From Gorsachius magnificus (taxonomy: Eukaryota; Chordata; Aves; Pelecaniformes; Ardeidae), in the NCBI GenBank assembly GCA_034008185.1, contig CM067086.1, positions 15,475,507 through 15,539,506 on the forward strand: DNA of 64,000 bases. The letters are read 5' to 3'. Every line of letters starts with the position of its first letter. Position 1 is the stretch's first letter. The notes beneath the pieces are model-generated. The model worked only from the letters and a program-made list of their open reading frames with translations. It made no database searches and was not told the DNA's origin. Below, in pieces: positions 27,201 through 40,245 of the stretch. A program made the translations under genes and the position numbers.

Positions 27201-28696
27201 TCTTCTAGTAATGCTTTGCACCATGCTGTGACTTGAACTTTATTTTCACATGTTGTGGGAGCATCTGAAATCCCTTGCCAATCCACCTTTCTCTCCAAAT
27301 CCTTGAAACAAAATTAAGAGAAAAATGGTGTGTACATATAAGTATGCCACAAATACATGTATATGGTAATTATTTTATAACAATGGTAGGTAGCCAAACA
27401 ACACAGGCTGCAAGCGGAGCTTTCTGACATCATTTCCATGACAGATACTAATAGAAAATTCTGGTTTTACATCAGGTTTACAAGAAACTGGTGAAAGTTC
27501 AGGTGTTGCAGGGGCAGACCAATAATATTTCATGGTATAAAATAATGATAAAATAATGATAAAAGGTGTCGGTTGGTGGGGTTTTTTTAATTGCAAACTG
27601 GGTAGGAAATCTTCTAGGGGAAAAATATAATCAGATAAGAGGTAGGGCTTTGTATAGCAAAGAGAAATGTTGGGCTAGCCAACTGCTTAGAAATGAAAAT
27701 AGGAATGGTGTGGTGAAGATGCTTAATCTGCAATCTGCATGTTGAAAAAAATCTGTTGGGTTTAATCTCATTTGTGATAAATACTAATGGATTTTTCACT
27801 TTGTGCAGTTATGTTTGTTGTTGTTTTTACTGAAGCAGTTTATGTATAAGTTTGCAAAATCCTGAAACCCAGTCAAGCCATGCTTGTGGATTCAGCAGTT
27901 CATGTGAGTAATCCAAAATAAACATGCTAAATGGAAATGTTATGTCTTTCACTGGTGGGGTTTTTTTTCCATGAAATTTAAATTCATATTAAGTATTTTA
28001 TTCTGTTCACATAGTTAAATAAATCAGGTAAAGCTACAAGTGTGCAGCAGGAATTTTCAGATAAATTATTACTGAATGATCAGGGTGGGTGTCCGGGTTT
28101 TTTTTCAGCACATTTCATTCTTATTGTTTATTTTCCATTGCTTGTTGATTATGTTTGTTATTCCACACACACCACCCCCCCACTTCTGAATGATTACAGT
28201 GAACTGCAGAAATGGGTAATTAACCATGGTACAGCGTTACACTGACGTGACTATTCTGATCCTAGTTCTGCAAGTAGCATGCTCAGCCCTGGCTCAGGGA
28301 TCTTTGCATTCTGTGCTACTTAATACAGCATAAACACTTTCAATCTTCCCAAACTTCTGAAATTATTCAATCCACCGAGGCTTATCACATTGCCAAACTC
28401 ATATAATCTCCTTATCACGGTCAGTCTCACAAAAGTAACACCATGACTTAGCCTTATGCTGTCCTGGCCAATGTTAATGCATTCTTTCCAAATATAACAG
28501 CTTCTAATTGCCTAAGCTGTGTGTGAGCTATTGTCCACGTGGTACTACTGCTATTATAAGTATTTAATGGCTTTGTAATACTATGAGTATCAAAAAAAAC
28601 CTCTGTAAAAGAAAATTTGGTTTATTTTATGTCATATTTCAACAACTTGCTGTAACAGCAGTCTGCAACAGTACAAATTGGGATTCTAATGCAATT
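21231..28696. other. Unique non-coding stretch
   Basis: No gene or transposable element is recognised. Slightly GC-richer sequence at about 22720-23340 carries overlapping open frames on both strands without domains (102 plus, 120 minus). An (AAT)n run lies at about 25688-25701. A splice-bounded 38-nt segment at 26561-26598 is discussed under findings. Confidence 0.5.
24347..24364. repeat. Poly(T)18 tract followed by AG
   Basis: Eighteen T then AGG. It resembles a 3' splice site, but no donor or open frame downstream supports an exon, so it is recorded as simple sequence. Confidence 0.85.
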
Positions 28697-29059
28697 TAGG
28701 AGGCTGAGGGGAGACCTTATCACCCTCTACAATTACCTGAAAGGAGGCTGTAGCGAGGTGGGGGTCGGCCTCTTCTCCCTGGTAACTGGTGATAGGACGA
28801 GGTGAAATGGTCTGAAGTTGTGCCAGGGCAGGTTTACGTTAGACATTAGGAAAAATTTCTTCACAGAAGGGGTTGTCAGGCACTGGAATGGGCTGCCCAC
28901 GGAAGTGGTCAAGTCCCCATCCCTAGAGGTATTTAAAAGACAGGTAGATGAGGTGCTTAGGGACATGGTTTAGTGGTGGGATGGCAGGGTTAGGTTAACG
29001 GTTGGACTCGATGATCTTAAAGGTCTTTTTAACCTAAACAAGTCTATGATTCTATGATT
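28697..29059 (+). mobile_element. CR1 LINE 3' fragment (short)
   Basis: About 360 bp matching the 3' portion of the CR1 at 2578-4012, starting at the AGGAGGCTGAGGGGAGACCTT block and running to ATTCTATG-type terminal units at about 29043-29059. It keeps only the last part of ORF2 and the 3' UTR, and the reading frame is broken early by TGA in place of the arginine of the TRGNGLK motif (near 28802). No target duplication is evident, as is normal for CR1. The minus-strand open frame at 28733-28966 is its antisense shadow. It keeps the segment near 28945-28960 that the first copy has lost. Confidence 0.95.
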
Positions 29060-32000
29060 TCTGATTAATGCTTTTGTTTACAGTGCATGTTTAACTGCAT
29101 TTTACCAAGAACAAAACTGTACTCCCAGAGAAAGCAACTAGAATCACACAAACTATGATGAATTCTTTTCATTAAATACATGTTTCATCTTATCTAAAGT
29201 TTTGGTCCAAGCTGTGTTAGCAGTTTACACCTACTCAGATCAGTACATGCAGGTGGATGGCAATGCTGTTCTGGATTGTATGAATATGCAACAACCTAAG
29301 TCTTCAATATAATCTGGATTTAGATATTAACTTCAAATTCTTTGATATTTTGGTTACTTGCAGGAAGTAGCATAACTAATGATGCTTGATATAATATTGT
29401 GGAGTTAAAGCAACATTTCATTTGGAGAACACACTCTGGGTGCTTTCATGCATGTTTTGAAGATAATTTCTTCTTTTCTCTGCCCACAGGTTTTGTGAGG
29501 GTGCCCCAACACAGCCCTCAGGGGTGGAATGTTTGCATTGCATTTGTTTGCTCAGTATAGGTATTCTTCTAAATGAGAAGTAGAAGTACAGATTGTTGCA
29601 AACCCCTCTTCTCAGTGCTTCTCTCTCATTCTGACAGGATGTTAACTTTCAGAAAATTACTATCAACTGGCAAATAAAAATTTCTTTCTATTTTCCTTAA
29701 AAACTTGTTACTCAAAAGCTATGCCAGTATTATCCTTGTATAAATTGCAGTGATTCTCTTGGGGTCAAGCTTCTTTAAGTTTCAGACAATTCTCAGATGA
29801 AGATTAATAGAAAATAAGCCAACATCAGTGGATGTGCAATAAAAGAGTTGACTGGCCATGAGAGAGGGAGCATATTATACTCAAAACAAATATTTTAATG
29901 TTATTTGATGGAAATAACTTGGAAAAGCTGTTATTTCAAGCAGTGGATTTTAGTTTATTTTGTATGTACACTAAATATTTTCTCAGAAATTCAACATTTT
30001 TCTGTTGAGGGGGAAAAAGGTTGTCGAGTATAAAATCCAAAGATATATGTGACATGGTGTTTCTCTGGAATGAATTTTGTTCTTAGAGGTTTGGGATTCT
30101 CAAAGATTTGGGATTCGCATAGAGGAAAGTCTGAGACACCCAATTCCTTCACATCTGTGACCTCTTATAGGCAAGTAAGACATCTCTGCTTTACCAGTCA
30201 AACTTTGGCATCTGCAGTATGATGCTGTGATGTTAAAATTACATTGTCAGAAAATCTGTCAGTACCCTAAAAATTACAGTGGCAGGCACTGACGATCAGA
30301 TTAAAGCAAGACTTTTCCGAGATATAACAAAATCAGCAGTATGTGCTAAACATGGTAGTGTAAGCAATCTTCTGGCCATTTAGCACAATACAATGAACTT
30401 CAGGAATGTATTCTGGAACCTGACTTTACCTGATGGGAAAATAATCCCTTATGCTGCCTGGGAAGGGAGAGGGCAGCAATGCATTTTAGCAAAATATTTT
30501 GGGGAAGAAGCAACCTTTTTTCTTCAGGATATTTTATTTGCTACAGACTTGCAGTGGTGGTTTCGCTCTATGGCATCTTGGTGCTATACAGCTAATATGA
30601 GACGTGACATTAAATGCAAAATAGGTAGGAAGACTTGCAGCTGCTTGCAGATGGGATACGTCTCCATGTATAAACACACTAGGTCTGTATTACTAGGGCT
30701 TTGGCTAGCATTTCAGACCCTTTGGTGTTCTGGGCTTTTTTTTTTTTCTTCCCTATTGACAGGTGGTTTCTGCTCCCTAATTGCATTTACATGTACTGTG
30801 TCCTTGTATGACCTACCAGGCAGCCTCTACTGATGGTCAGGATTGAGTGTATTTTTCACTGTAGTGCAAAGGGAATGATTTTACACTCAGGGTATTGCCT
30901 TATGAATAAGGCTGAAAGCTGACCAGAGCTTTAAGTCCAGAGCTATATTCTTTCTGTATTTCTTAATTTTATTTTTGGGCAAGTAAATTCTTTTTCATTT
31001 CTCTCTGCAGTTTCAAAGAGTTGTTTATAAAACAATTTTCAAGCTGCAGTAAGTATGAGCAATGGGTGAAATGATATCTGTATGCTTTTGAAAGTTTACG
31101 TAGTAATCAATAGAGACAGAAAGCTCTTTGTAAAAACAGAAGTTAGTATTTAAAGAGAACCTTTGAAATACTGCAGAATTTTTTATTACTCTTAATTTAA
31201 TTCTGTTATTTTAATTACTTGTCAAATGTTACCTTAATTTTTGTCAGATAGCCTTTTTGATATAGATTTGAGTCAGGCATAAATACAGAGGTCTCAGAAC
31301 AGAACAAAGCAAGAAGCTGTCTGTCTCTTCCTGTCCTGTTCTTGTGTGTAGGTTTTGTACACGAGGATGAACACCTGTCACATGGCAGAACTGTAAATAT
31401 TACAGAACTTTCTCTGTTAAACCTGAATGGTTTCAAATATATTATTTTGTTTGAGAAGTTCAATGGTAAGAGGACTATGTCTTTCTAATGAGACTTCCTT
31501 TTAACACCTTTGCTCATCTCCAGAAACACGAGTCCCAAAGTAGCAGACTTTTCTTTTTTTTATATAGAGATATAACAGCTTCCTGAAAAGCACGCAGCCT
31601 GCAATTAACTTTTTTCTTTACTTTTATTTTTTGTAGAAGAATCAAACTTTCTAACATACTCTTGACAGCCTGAGTCATTTGATGGGGTTCTTCAAGGTAA
31701 AAGGGTCATGAAACATCACAGAAAAGGGAGACTTCTTCAAAAACCCCAGACCTTAGCCTTTACTGTAACTGTACTTCTTTTACTTCCCAAGAAGAAACAC
31801 TGTGCTTCAAAATGAAATATTTCTATGATATAATAATGAACTATTGTCGAATAGGGAACAGATATAAAATTGCTCACCATTTCTGTCTGCGCTGGGAAAG
31901 ATGATTAGTATAACATCCATAACAAAAATTATTTAATTTATTTTTCTGTACCCTATTCTTTAGTCCAGTCTCCTCTTCCCAAATCAATTTTATTAAATAC

Positions 32001-34439
32001 TACCTGGGGCTTCTATTTAAGTAACACCCATAATACCAAGATAATTCACAAAGGTGGATTTAATAGTACAATTATTAGGCTCCACCAGATGCCAACTAAA
32101 CTAATAATAATTTGTTTGGTCTCAAACATCAAACCTTGCAGTAGCTGCAGTGCTTGACTGTACCACTGGTAGGAATGAAATCTTGATCCCATTGCCACGA
32201 GCAGGGATCGGCTGCATTGCTGTCAGTGCTGAGACTCTGAGCTAATCATAATCAGCCATATTGTCTGCTTGCTTTTCAAGTATAAGAGTGATGATTATAG
32301 AAGTTCCTTTCTAAAAAGGGAAATGATACAAAGAAAATCTCTATGACAACTATGGCAGCTTACCTGAGTCTGTTAATATAGATATAAAGAACTATTGATA
32401 ATTGTGTAAAATAATTTTACCCTTTAAATGGAAACTAAGGAGATTAAAAGGATACTAATCTATCATTACAAGAAAATGAAACTTCAGAAGAATTTATGAC
32501 AATTCCCCTAGCTCACTGTTGCCTTGTGGCACTTGTTACGAACATTGATCAGGAAAGGCATAATGGTGGTGGTAACAAGAGTCAGGTATGTGGCAAGGTA
32601 ATTGAGAGAACTGTCTAATCTGATTAGAAAACTGGCAGATGCCATGAGGAACATTTGAAATGTTTATGGGCTAAGCAATGCCAAGGACCTTGACAGTAAG
32701 ATGAATAGACATACTTAGTGCAGACTGGACACCAGACACTATAGAGAGTCTAAAAGCAAGGTGAGCAAGTGGTGGTGTCTGAAACATGACTGTCAGAGGG
32801 CATGCTTCGTTTAGGAAAGATAGAAATTAAAGTGACAGGTGACTTGCTGTGCTAATGAATCTGTAAAGTAATACAATAGAATAGAGTGGCTAAACCAGGG
32901 GGCTTGGAACTAAAATGGTTCCGTGTTGGTTAAACAATGACCTAGTGGAAAAGTTTCAGCAAAGAGCTATATACTACCAGGCTAAGTTTTGGTTGTGAGT
33001 AAAGAACTTTGTTACATGGCTTGACAGAGCACTGTGAGAATTGTGTTGTGGTGAAAAGGTTTAATGTCCCACATAAAAATGGGTTAAAACCTGAGAAATT
33101 GGTGGTAGGACCCAATGTTAATTCAGTGTGAGAATGATGAGTTTCTTTATCAAGTTGTTACAGAAGAAATAAAAGGTGATACTATGCTATGGTAAGCAGT
33201 GAGTACACTTGGCTTGGTTGAACCTTTGATTAATTTAATATTAAACAGAACTATATCTCAGATTGTTTTTGAAGAAATGACTTAAAGAAACCAAAATAAA
33301 GAGCTATTGAGTGTAGTCACTTGGACTGTAGAACTCAGGACCTGGAATTGCTCTCTACTTTTGGTTTAAAAATGCTTGAAATTTACATCTTAGGCAAGAG
33401 GGAACAAACTTGTAAGGAAGGTTTTGAGGTCCAGTTTTGTGATGTTAAGCTGGGTAATCATCTAAAATATTATTAAGAGTAAAAATCCCACTAGAAATTC
33501 AGAAAGAAGCTGATGAACAGATGAAGAGATCTGTCATGAGTAGGAAAACTGTCTAGTAAGTATGACATGACAAGTGCCAAAGTCAAGATGTCTTAGTCTT
33601 GGGAAAGAAATTGAATGTAAATCAATGGTAAATAGTTCCTTATCTATATTTTTAAAGAAAAGAAGGTGGTGAAAGGAAGTAGGACTTGGATTTAAGGTGT
33701 AGAATGAGGACAATCTGGATTTGGCCAAACCAGTTGGACTTGGGTGGCGGTGGTGGGGTTGTCAAGGAAGCAACACAGTTCTTAATGAGAACAGAAAGTA
33801 TGAAAATAAAATCTTTGTAAAGCCAAAATAAAATGAAAACTTGGAAAGCATAATATACAAATTTGGCAGGGAGAAAGTAGGAGAGAAAAAAACCCAACTG
33901 AATAACTCTTAAAAAAATGGTAATGTGAAACTGTGGTTCCTGTAGTTCCTTTTTATTTTTAAAAGATCAGTATGGTGCCAAAAAACAGGAGACCAAAAGT
34001 TTTGTTTAAGAAATGTATGCATGGTGGTGAGGATGGTGCTAGGGGACTGGCTGTTGTTCTAGCTTTAATAGTAGTCAGAACTTTAGAGAAGTTAAAAGAA
34101 GATATTAAGAATAAGCAAACTAAAAGTTCTGGAGATTGATTTAAAATGGGATAACACACACTGAATTTACCAAAGATAAACTGTACCACATCTCTCTTTG
34201 ATAAATTAAATTCTTCATGTAAAGGATTTTTTTGTTTAATCCTGACTTCAGTAAACCATTCTGTATGTGTCATGTGGGAAAAACCATGAAGGATGGAGTA
34301 AAGGGAAATAAGAGAAAAACTATAAGGCAGCTGAAGAATTCTATAAAAATCTGTTCTAAAAGTAGAAAATTTTGAAGTAGACTGAATGGAGTTTTTTAAA
34401 GGCCACCTTTGAATCATTGTTATATAATAAAATTGGAAT
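29060..34439. other. Unique non-coding stretch; right end may be decayed LINE
   Basis: No gene is seen. The 146-residue frame at 30393-30833 lacks any family signature. About 31960-32290 is repeat-free with several AT-rich homeodomain-like motifs. From about 32500 onward the plus strand becomes purine-rich in a way compatible with a further extension of the old LINE relic described next, but I could not align it convincingly. Confidence 0.4.
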
Positions 34440-35345
34440 AAAAAGCAGGTACCGCATAATTAAATTATTGCAAAGTCCCAAATTATGAAGTCATTGTTAT
34501 TAAGAAATGAACTTCATAAAGGCAGAATTTGGTGACTGAAGATAATGGAAATGGGAAGGCATTTAATACTAGAAAGGATGATGCTATGCTTTTAAAAACT
34601 AGTCATAAGGATTTCTTTTACAAGATCTGAGCTAATCAATTGGAAATGACAAGAAAAACAAGAACTTGAATATATTAGCAGGTTACAGGATAAGGGTGAG
34701 CTACCACTGTGATGTGAGTTGTTGGAAAAAAGCAATAGTTTGACGCCCCTGGAGAAGTATTCCCAAAAGGGACAGCAAATTGCTAAGGTCATATATGTGA
34801 CAGTGCTGCATGTAATTTAAATTGCTGCATGCTGTTCTTGCTCCTGTTTCAGTAATACAGTTCCAGTTGGAAGAGGTGTAGGAAAAGGCTGCAAGGATTA
34901 TCAATGGGATGGAGAACCTCTCTGCTGAGAGGAAACTCAAATAGCTTGGGTTGTTTAGCCTTGCAGAGTGAAGCTGTAAAAGAGCTTGCTTGCTCTTCAC
35001 AAGTGTGTTGAAGAAGTGAACACCAAACAAACAGCTGCTTAAGAGAACGGAAAATATTGACACAAGAACGAATTGTGTATCACCCGGTCTTAGATGCATA
35101 CATTTGGGCTGAAAATGAGGAGATCTCTACGGACTGGAGAAGGGAGATGCCAGAAATTCTGTCTGACACTAGAAATGGGAGAGAGATGCCAAGGTACTGT
35201 TAAGATGAAGTATGATTAATTTATAAACCAGATTGTATGATGATGTGGCTTGTGATAACAGGCAATTAATTTTGATTTTGGAGGTTCCTTCCTGCCCTGT
35301 GTTTGGGATTCAGTAAATGGTCTTCCCACCTGCCTCAGAGCACAT
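34440..35345 (+). mobile_element. Ancient degenerate CR1/L3-like LINE relic
   Basis: Scattered but collinear similarity to CR1 ORF2 ends and tails. GAGGAAACTCAAATAGCTTG followed by GGTTGTTTAGCC (about 34930-34963) matches the GAGGAACGGCTGAGGGAACTG and GTGTTCAGCCTGGAG region of the younger CR1 at 3174-3215. AAAAGGCTGCAAGGATTATC just upstream matches the AGAAGGGCAACAAAGCTGGT block, and GACACAAGAACGAATTGTG matches the GACAAGAGGAAATGGCC block. Further left, GTGATGTGAGTTGTTGGAAA matches the block that encodes CAQVAKKAN. All frames are destroyed. The level of decay points to an insertion far older than the two ATTCTATG-ended copies. Boundaries are approximate. The minus-strand open frames at 33959-34417 and 34701-35099 overlap it or its flank and are treated as shadows. 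Confidence 0.6.
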
Positions 35346-38300
35346 GTTGAACCTGATGGCATGGCACTGAGAGAACACCAACAATGTCATTATCAACTGT
35401 GTCGTAAAATCAGGGGATATACCAGCTGAATTTGTTTAAGATCCTATGACCGTTTTCTTGAGTTCTTTCTTATGGCTTATAACCTTGCTGGTTTGCTGTT
35501 TTTATACCTGCGTTCTGTCTCTTGCCCTTTTGCTGTGCTAATACAGGTCAGAATATTTGGCCAGTTCTAGCCTTCCCTAAAGAGCACTGAAGGGCAAGGA
35601 AGAAACCAGATTTTGTCAGCTGAGGAGTAGGTCTGAATTCCCTGACTGAGATTATGGGATTGCATCCTACAACCCTCCCAACACCTCTGGCATGGCAGGA
35701 GTGGATGTGGGAGTCAGAGGGCAATGACTAAAGTGCTCTTGAGCTTCACTGGTCAATGCAAGGTGGGGCATCCCTTTTGGGAACCACAGCCAGGCAGTTC
35801 TGTGGCTCCTTCTAGACATGCCAGATGCAGGTCTGGCATGAAAACTGGTCCTAGAATTAAAAAGCCGTTGTGTTGCTGATGATTCCTTTTCGCAGTTTTC
35901 TTCTGGTAAGCCTTCAGTCTTTCTGCAGTTGCTGGGTGATAGGAACCTGGCAAAGCATTAATTCACTTTGTTGTTGTGCATTAGTAAGCAGTGGCTGCAT
36001 CCCTCTTGTGAAATATATATGCTTTAACAAATGAAATTACATTTATACATGAACTGAAAAAAGTAGGAGTGCCTATATCTTACACAAATGACAACTGATA
36101 TTTTTTATTGCATTCAGTAAATTAAAAATGTATATGCTGATGGTAGCGTATTAACACAGATGCTTCAGCCTCCAAAAAAAAAAATGTGGAAATGAGGCAA
36201 TGAAGAATAATCTGGTGGGTTTGGGTTGTTTTTTTAGGAGGTCGAATATTAATCATGAGAATTGGATCTACAGCAGGATTTGTGAGGTAGGGTAAGAGTT
36301 AGATATTGCCTGCAAAAACCCATGCAGCTAGATTGTTTATCAATGTATCTTTGTAAGAAATCTTTAAAATAAGGAACCTATCTACCAGAAAGTCTTTTCA
36401 TGTTTCTTTCTACGAAATTGTCCTGAAGCTTTGACTCTAGATAAGGGAATTATAATGAAATAAAAGAAACATTGTTTAGTTGTCAAAACGAATTTGAAGT
36501 GTGGCATGTGTGGGAAGAAAGAAACCACAGAAAATTGGATATTGGCTCCTTGAAATTTATGCCTGTAATGTGATGAGTGTGGGTTGTCTAAAAGGATCTA
36601 GCCCTTCATGGCTGGTAGAATCAACTGGTTTACTGACCTTTCTGGTTTTATGTTTTAAAGAATATTAATGACATAAATAAATACTACAAAAAAGCTCAAG
36701 TATTTATTTGTAATCAACTCGCTATTCACTATTTCTGCTTTTTTCCAAGTTTTATTATCATGCTTGCTCAAATTTCCTAGGAAGTGAAATAGTACATTTG
36801 AACTGAATGTTGTAGAGTGTCCATGAAACAAAACACTTATTGCATTATAAACAGAATATTTGGTTTACTTAGATGATTCAGATTTGCTTTTATACAAGTA
36901 AGAACGAGTCACATGCCCTGCCTGTGAATCAAAAATCAAGTATCTTGGTGTAAGAACGACTAATGCTATTTCTCGTAACCTTCACAATGCTAAAGTATGC
37001 AATGTTCAAGTATAAAGGAACATACAGAAATATATTCTCTCTCACATACGCACTTTTATATGTGAGGAGAGTCAGATGATGAATAAGCATGTTTTAAAAT
37101 ACAGATACAAATTTAAGGCATTGTGCTTATCTCCTAAGAGCCAAACATTTGCATAATGAGGATCATATCGACTTCACAAGAAATGTATGGAATCCTGAAG
37201 TCAGCTTTGACAGCTATAGCACAGGGAGCTACCTCAATCTTTTGGTTTTGGTGTGGCTTTATAGAGAATACTAGAGTATGTGATAATGATAGTGCAAATG
37301 AGCTCCTGTTAGACAACTTGTTTTCTCAATAGCATCACTGAATTCTGTATAAACCATCAATAGTTTTTTAAGTTTCTTTTGAATTCTCTAAGACCTTTAT
37401 AAAATGGCCCAGGAATATGCATATAGTATGTTTATGTTGACAAGGTTAAGAATCTAAAGTGAGGTGGATGAGGGTCTGTGTTATCACAGCGCAGTGACAA
37501 GAGATGGCACTGTAAAGCCGAAGACAACATTGTCTGATGCTTGTTTTTTTACCATTTTATGCTCAAAAATTACTCTTGAAAACTAGAGGAAAAGCAGTAC
37601 TTTCATTTGCAGACACTTAGTCTGGAGTAAAATTTTCCTTTTCCAAAAGGGTTCATAAGAAAAAATTACTAATACCAACTGATCAATATTTGGGGAGGGG
37701 ATAGGCAATGTGTCACTGGTTAGAAACTGTGGAAGCTGGTAGCGACTGAAGTAGTCATTCTCTGGCAGCTGTTTGATAATTGTGTAAACCAAGTTCATGC
37801 TTCATTCAGCTTGTAGTTGACAAATGCCCTGAATTTCAGAAAATGCTGTGGTGGTTGTCACCAACTGCGATGCCTTTCTCAGTAATTTTGCACTGACATT
37901 CAAGAATGAATGAATTATAGAGACTTAAATGTTCCTTTGCTACTAAAGTTTTAGTGGCCTTCCTCTCTACAACTGAAAGCGTCCATATGGATTTATAAAG
38001 ACTCACGGGATTTGAGCCTTAGCTCTGTTAGTCCTGTGGGAGAGCTCTCCCTTTATGCTTCTCTATGCAATTTTCTTTCTTGTCTTTTATTAACATGGGT
38101 TTACTGGCCAAAAGGAGATGCTTCATGAGACTCCACGTGGTTGCAGGAGCAGGACCCCAAGTGAGCTGTGGGTCAGGCTGAGAGAAGGCCCTGCCTCTAG
38201 GCATGGTCTGAGGGAGAAAGGTCTTTCCCTCTGCTGTGCTTGCTCATGAGGGGAAGTACCTGCTGCCTCCTTAGTAATTACAGGACCCGCCACACACACA

Positions 38301-39887
38301 CACCCTCTTCCTATGCTATGAGGTGACTGAAATGTTGAAGAAAAGCTGAAATTCATTTTTTTCAACAGCTCTACGCCTTATCTGCATGAGGAAATGTGAA
38401 ACTGTGGCTATAATCCCCTCTCTGCAGGTGTGCATTCATATGAAATTAAATGATGGTATGCAAGTGCATGGCCTCTGCGGGGCTGTAAGGGAAATGCGGG
38501 GAACCAAGCAGACAAAAAAAACCAGTGCCCTCACAGAAATAACAGAGAACTTAGACTAATACAGTGTGAAATTTTCAGCAGCCGCGATATTTATATTTAA
38601 ACAGCAGTTTACAAAGTCAGTTCAGCAATTCAAAATTCAGTGAAAGGAAGGGTTTAGTAAAAGTTTAATTTTTTACTGAATGCATGATATTTTGAGACAA
38701 TTAAAACTAATTTGGAACAGAATGCATTACCAGTGGATGAAACCTGTTCAGGAAAACTACAGTTGCAGTTAGTCTGTGGGTGTGTTTCCTAATATGGCCT
38801 TTCAGAAACCCCAGTTCTTTTTTCTCTTCCACTCTCCATGTAGGGCTGCAAGTAGTGATTGCAGCCCAAGTTGAGGCAGGCAGGAGCCCTGCTTCTGCTC
38901 TCCGTAGAAGCTAAAATAGTTCCATGTACTTTAATGGTGTCAGTCCTGATTTACTGTGGCACAACTGAGCTTGTAATCTGGCTCTGAAATAATAAATAGA
39001 TGCACACTCGAGGGAAAAAAGGTCTTGTGTAAAATCAGGAAAATGCTTTTCTTAAAGAAGGACTGTGAGATTTTTAATTTTTATCTTGTTTGGGTTTTTT
39101 AATCTCTGGTAAAAATTTCATTTTTTTCTCAGATTGGTTTGTGACATCAGAGTAAAATAATATTTTAATAGTAAATAATATTTTGGGCTTTGTGGAACTA
39201 AATGTGAACAGAGCATTGTTTGTATTGGTGAAATGAATGCCTTTTTCAACATGTCAGGGCACTTCTGATACACTTGTGTTGGCATCATTATACTGTGGTA
39301 GGAGGAAGTCATTTATTTATTCCCTTTTGGCATCCATAGGATTTAGAGATGAGACATTGCCCTTCTGGATACATAATCCAGTTCGGATGCTTTCATTTTT
39401 CCAGGAAAACATAAATAATTTGATATGTTTCTATTGTCTAAAGAGGTTTTGTCTTGATGAAAGACGTTTTAAGTGGGCAGTGTTTCAGAACAAAATTTCT
39501 CTTATGTAGCTTGTCATTATGAGTGTAATATGTAAGTAAATCTTATCTATTAAATTAATGAGAATGTGGGGAGAAGGAAATATTTTTGATCAGCGGTATC
39601 CAAACTCTGAGAACAGGGAGGAAAAAAGATGTGCAAAAAGCTTCAAAATACAGCGCCGCATTGTTTGCAAAAAGCCTGCTGTTTCCTTTATGTCTAACTG
39701 ATCCGTGCCAGAAGCCCTCTTGAATTTCTACAAGAATAGAGCTTCAGATCATCTGCATTCAGTGCCAGAGTCATGGCCCTGGAACCGATAATTGCCTCTG
39801 ACAGGATTTAATTACCTTCTCCAGGACCTTTTCTCTGTTTGATTGGAGACCACCCCCTGCCTCCGATCAAATCAGACAGTAATAACA
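35346..39887. other. Unique non-coding stretch
   Basis: No gene seen. About 38360-38660 is repeat-free and rich in factor-like motifs (octamer-like ATTTGCAT/CTTATCTGCAT and homeodomain sites) and could be conserved non-coding DNA. The sequence from about 39690 to 39887, leading into the CpG cluster, has the same look (TTTAATTACC, TTGATTGG, ATCAAATC). Confidence 0.45.
38290..38303. repeat. (CA)7 microsatellite
   Basis: Short CA dinucleotide repeat in unique sequence; likely length-variable. Confidence 0.85.
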
Positions 39888-40245
39888 CGCCGCGGCGCCG
39901 GAGCCAATCCCGAGCCTGGCCGGCGCGGTGACCTTGCCGAGCCAGAGCCGATTGGCGGTGTCAGCCTTGTCGGCGGTGGCAGGCAGCCGTCACCGGCCGG
40001 CCACCGGGAGATAAGAGAGCAGCATTAATGCTAATGGAGTCTGTCAGCATCCCGGGCCCCGCGTTGTAGTTGGAGCACGGCGGTGTGAGCAGCCACAAGG
40101 GCTACGGAGCCGCCGCAGGCCCCCGGCACCCAGACCCATGGCCGTCTCAGTGGGCCGGTTGCCGTTCAGCGGCAGCCCCGGCAGCCCGCCGGCTGCGTGT
40201 GCTCGGCGTGACACAGTCGTTTTCAGGAGAGAGTCTTCCTGCGCT
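39888..40245. promoter_or_regulatory. Orphan CpG-dense cluster with paired CCAAT boxes
   Basis: An abrupt island of CpG-rich sequence, some 20 kb from any other GC-rich region. Two CCAAT boxes face each other: CCAAT at 39904-39908 and its complement ATTGG at 39951-39955, a spacing typical of NF-Y-bound promoters. A GATA-like AGATAAG (about 40010-40016) and an ATTAATGCTAATGG homeodomain-type site follow at about 40024-40037. The plus strand holds an ATG at 40138 opening a 43-codon frame to TGA at 40267-40269, with no recognised domain. It could be a promoter for an unannotated transcript or a CpG-rich developmental enhancer. The motifs are seen; the function is inferred. Confidence 0.5.

Noticed and set aside
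30393..30833. 146-residue open frame
   Set aside because: No family signature. It includes a T-tract-derived Phe run, with no splice or promoter context.
33959..35099. Minus-strand open frames of 152 and 132 residues
   Set aside because: They lie antisense to or beside the decayed LINE relic, with random-looking Ser/Phe/Leu-rich sequence. Purine-rich plus strands give few minus stops.
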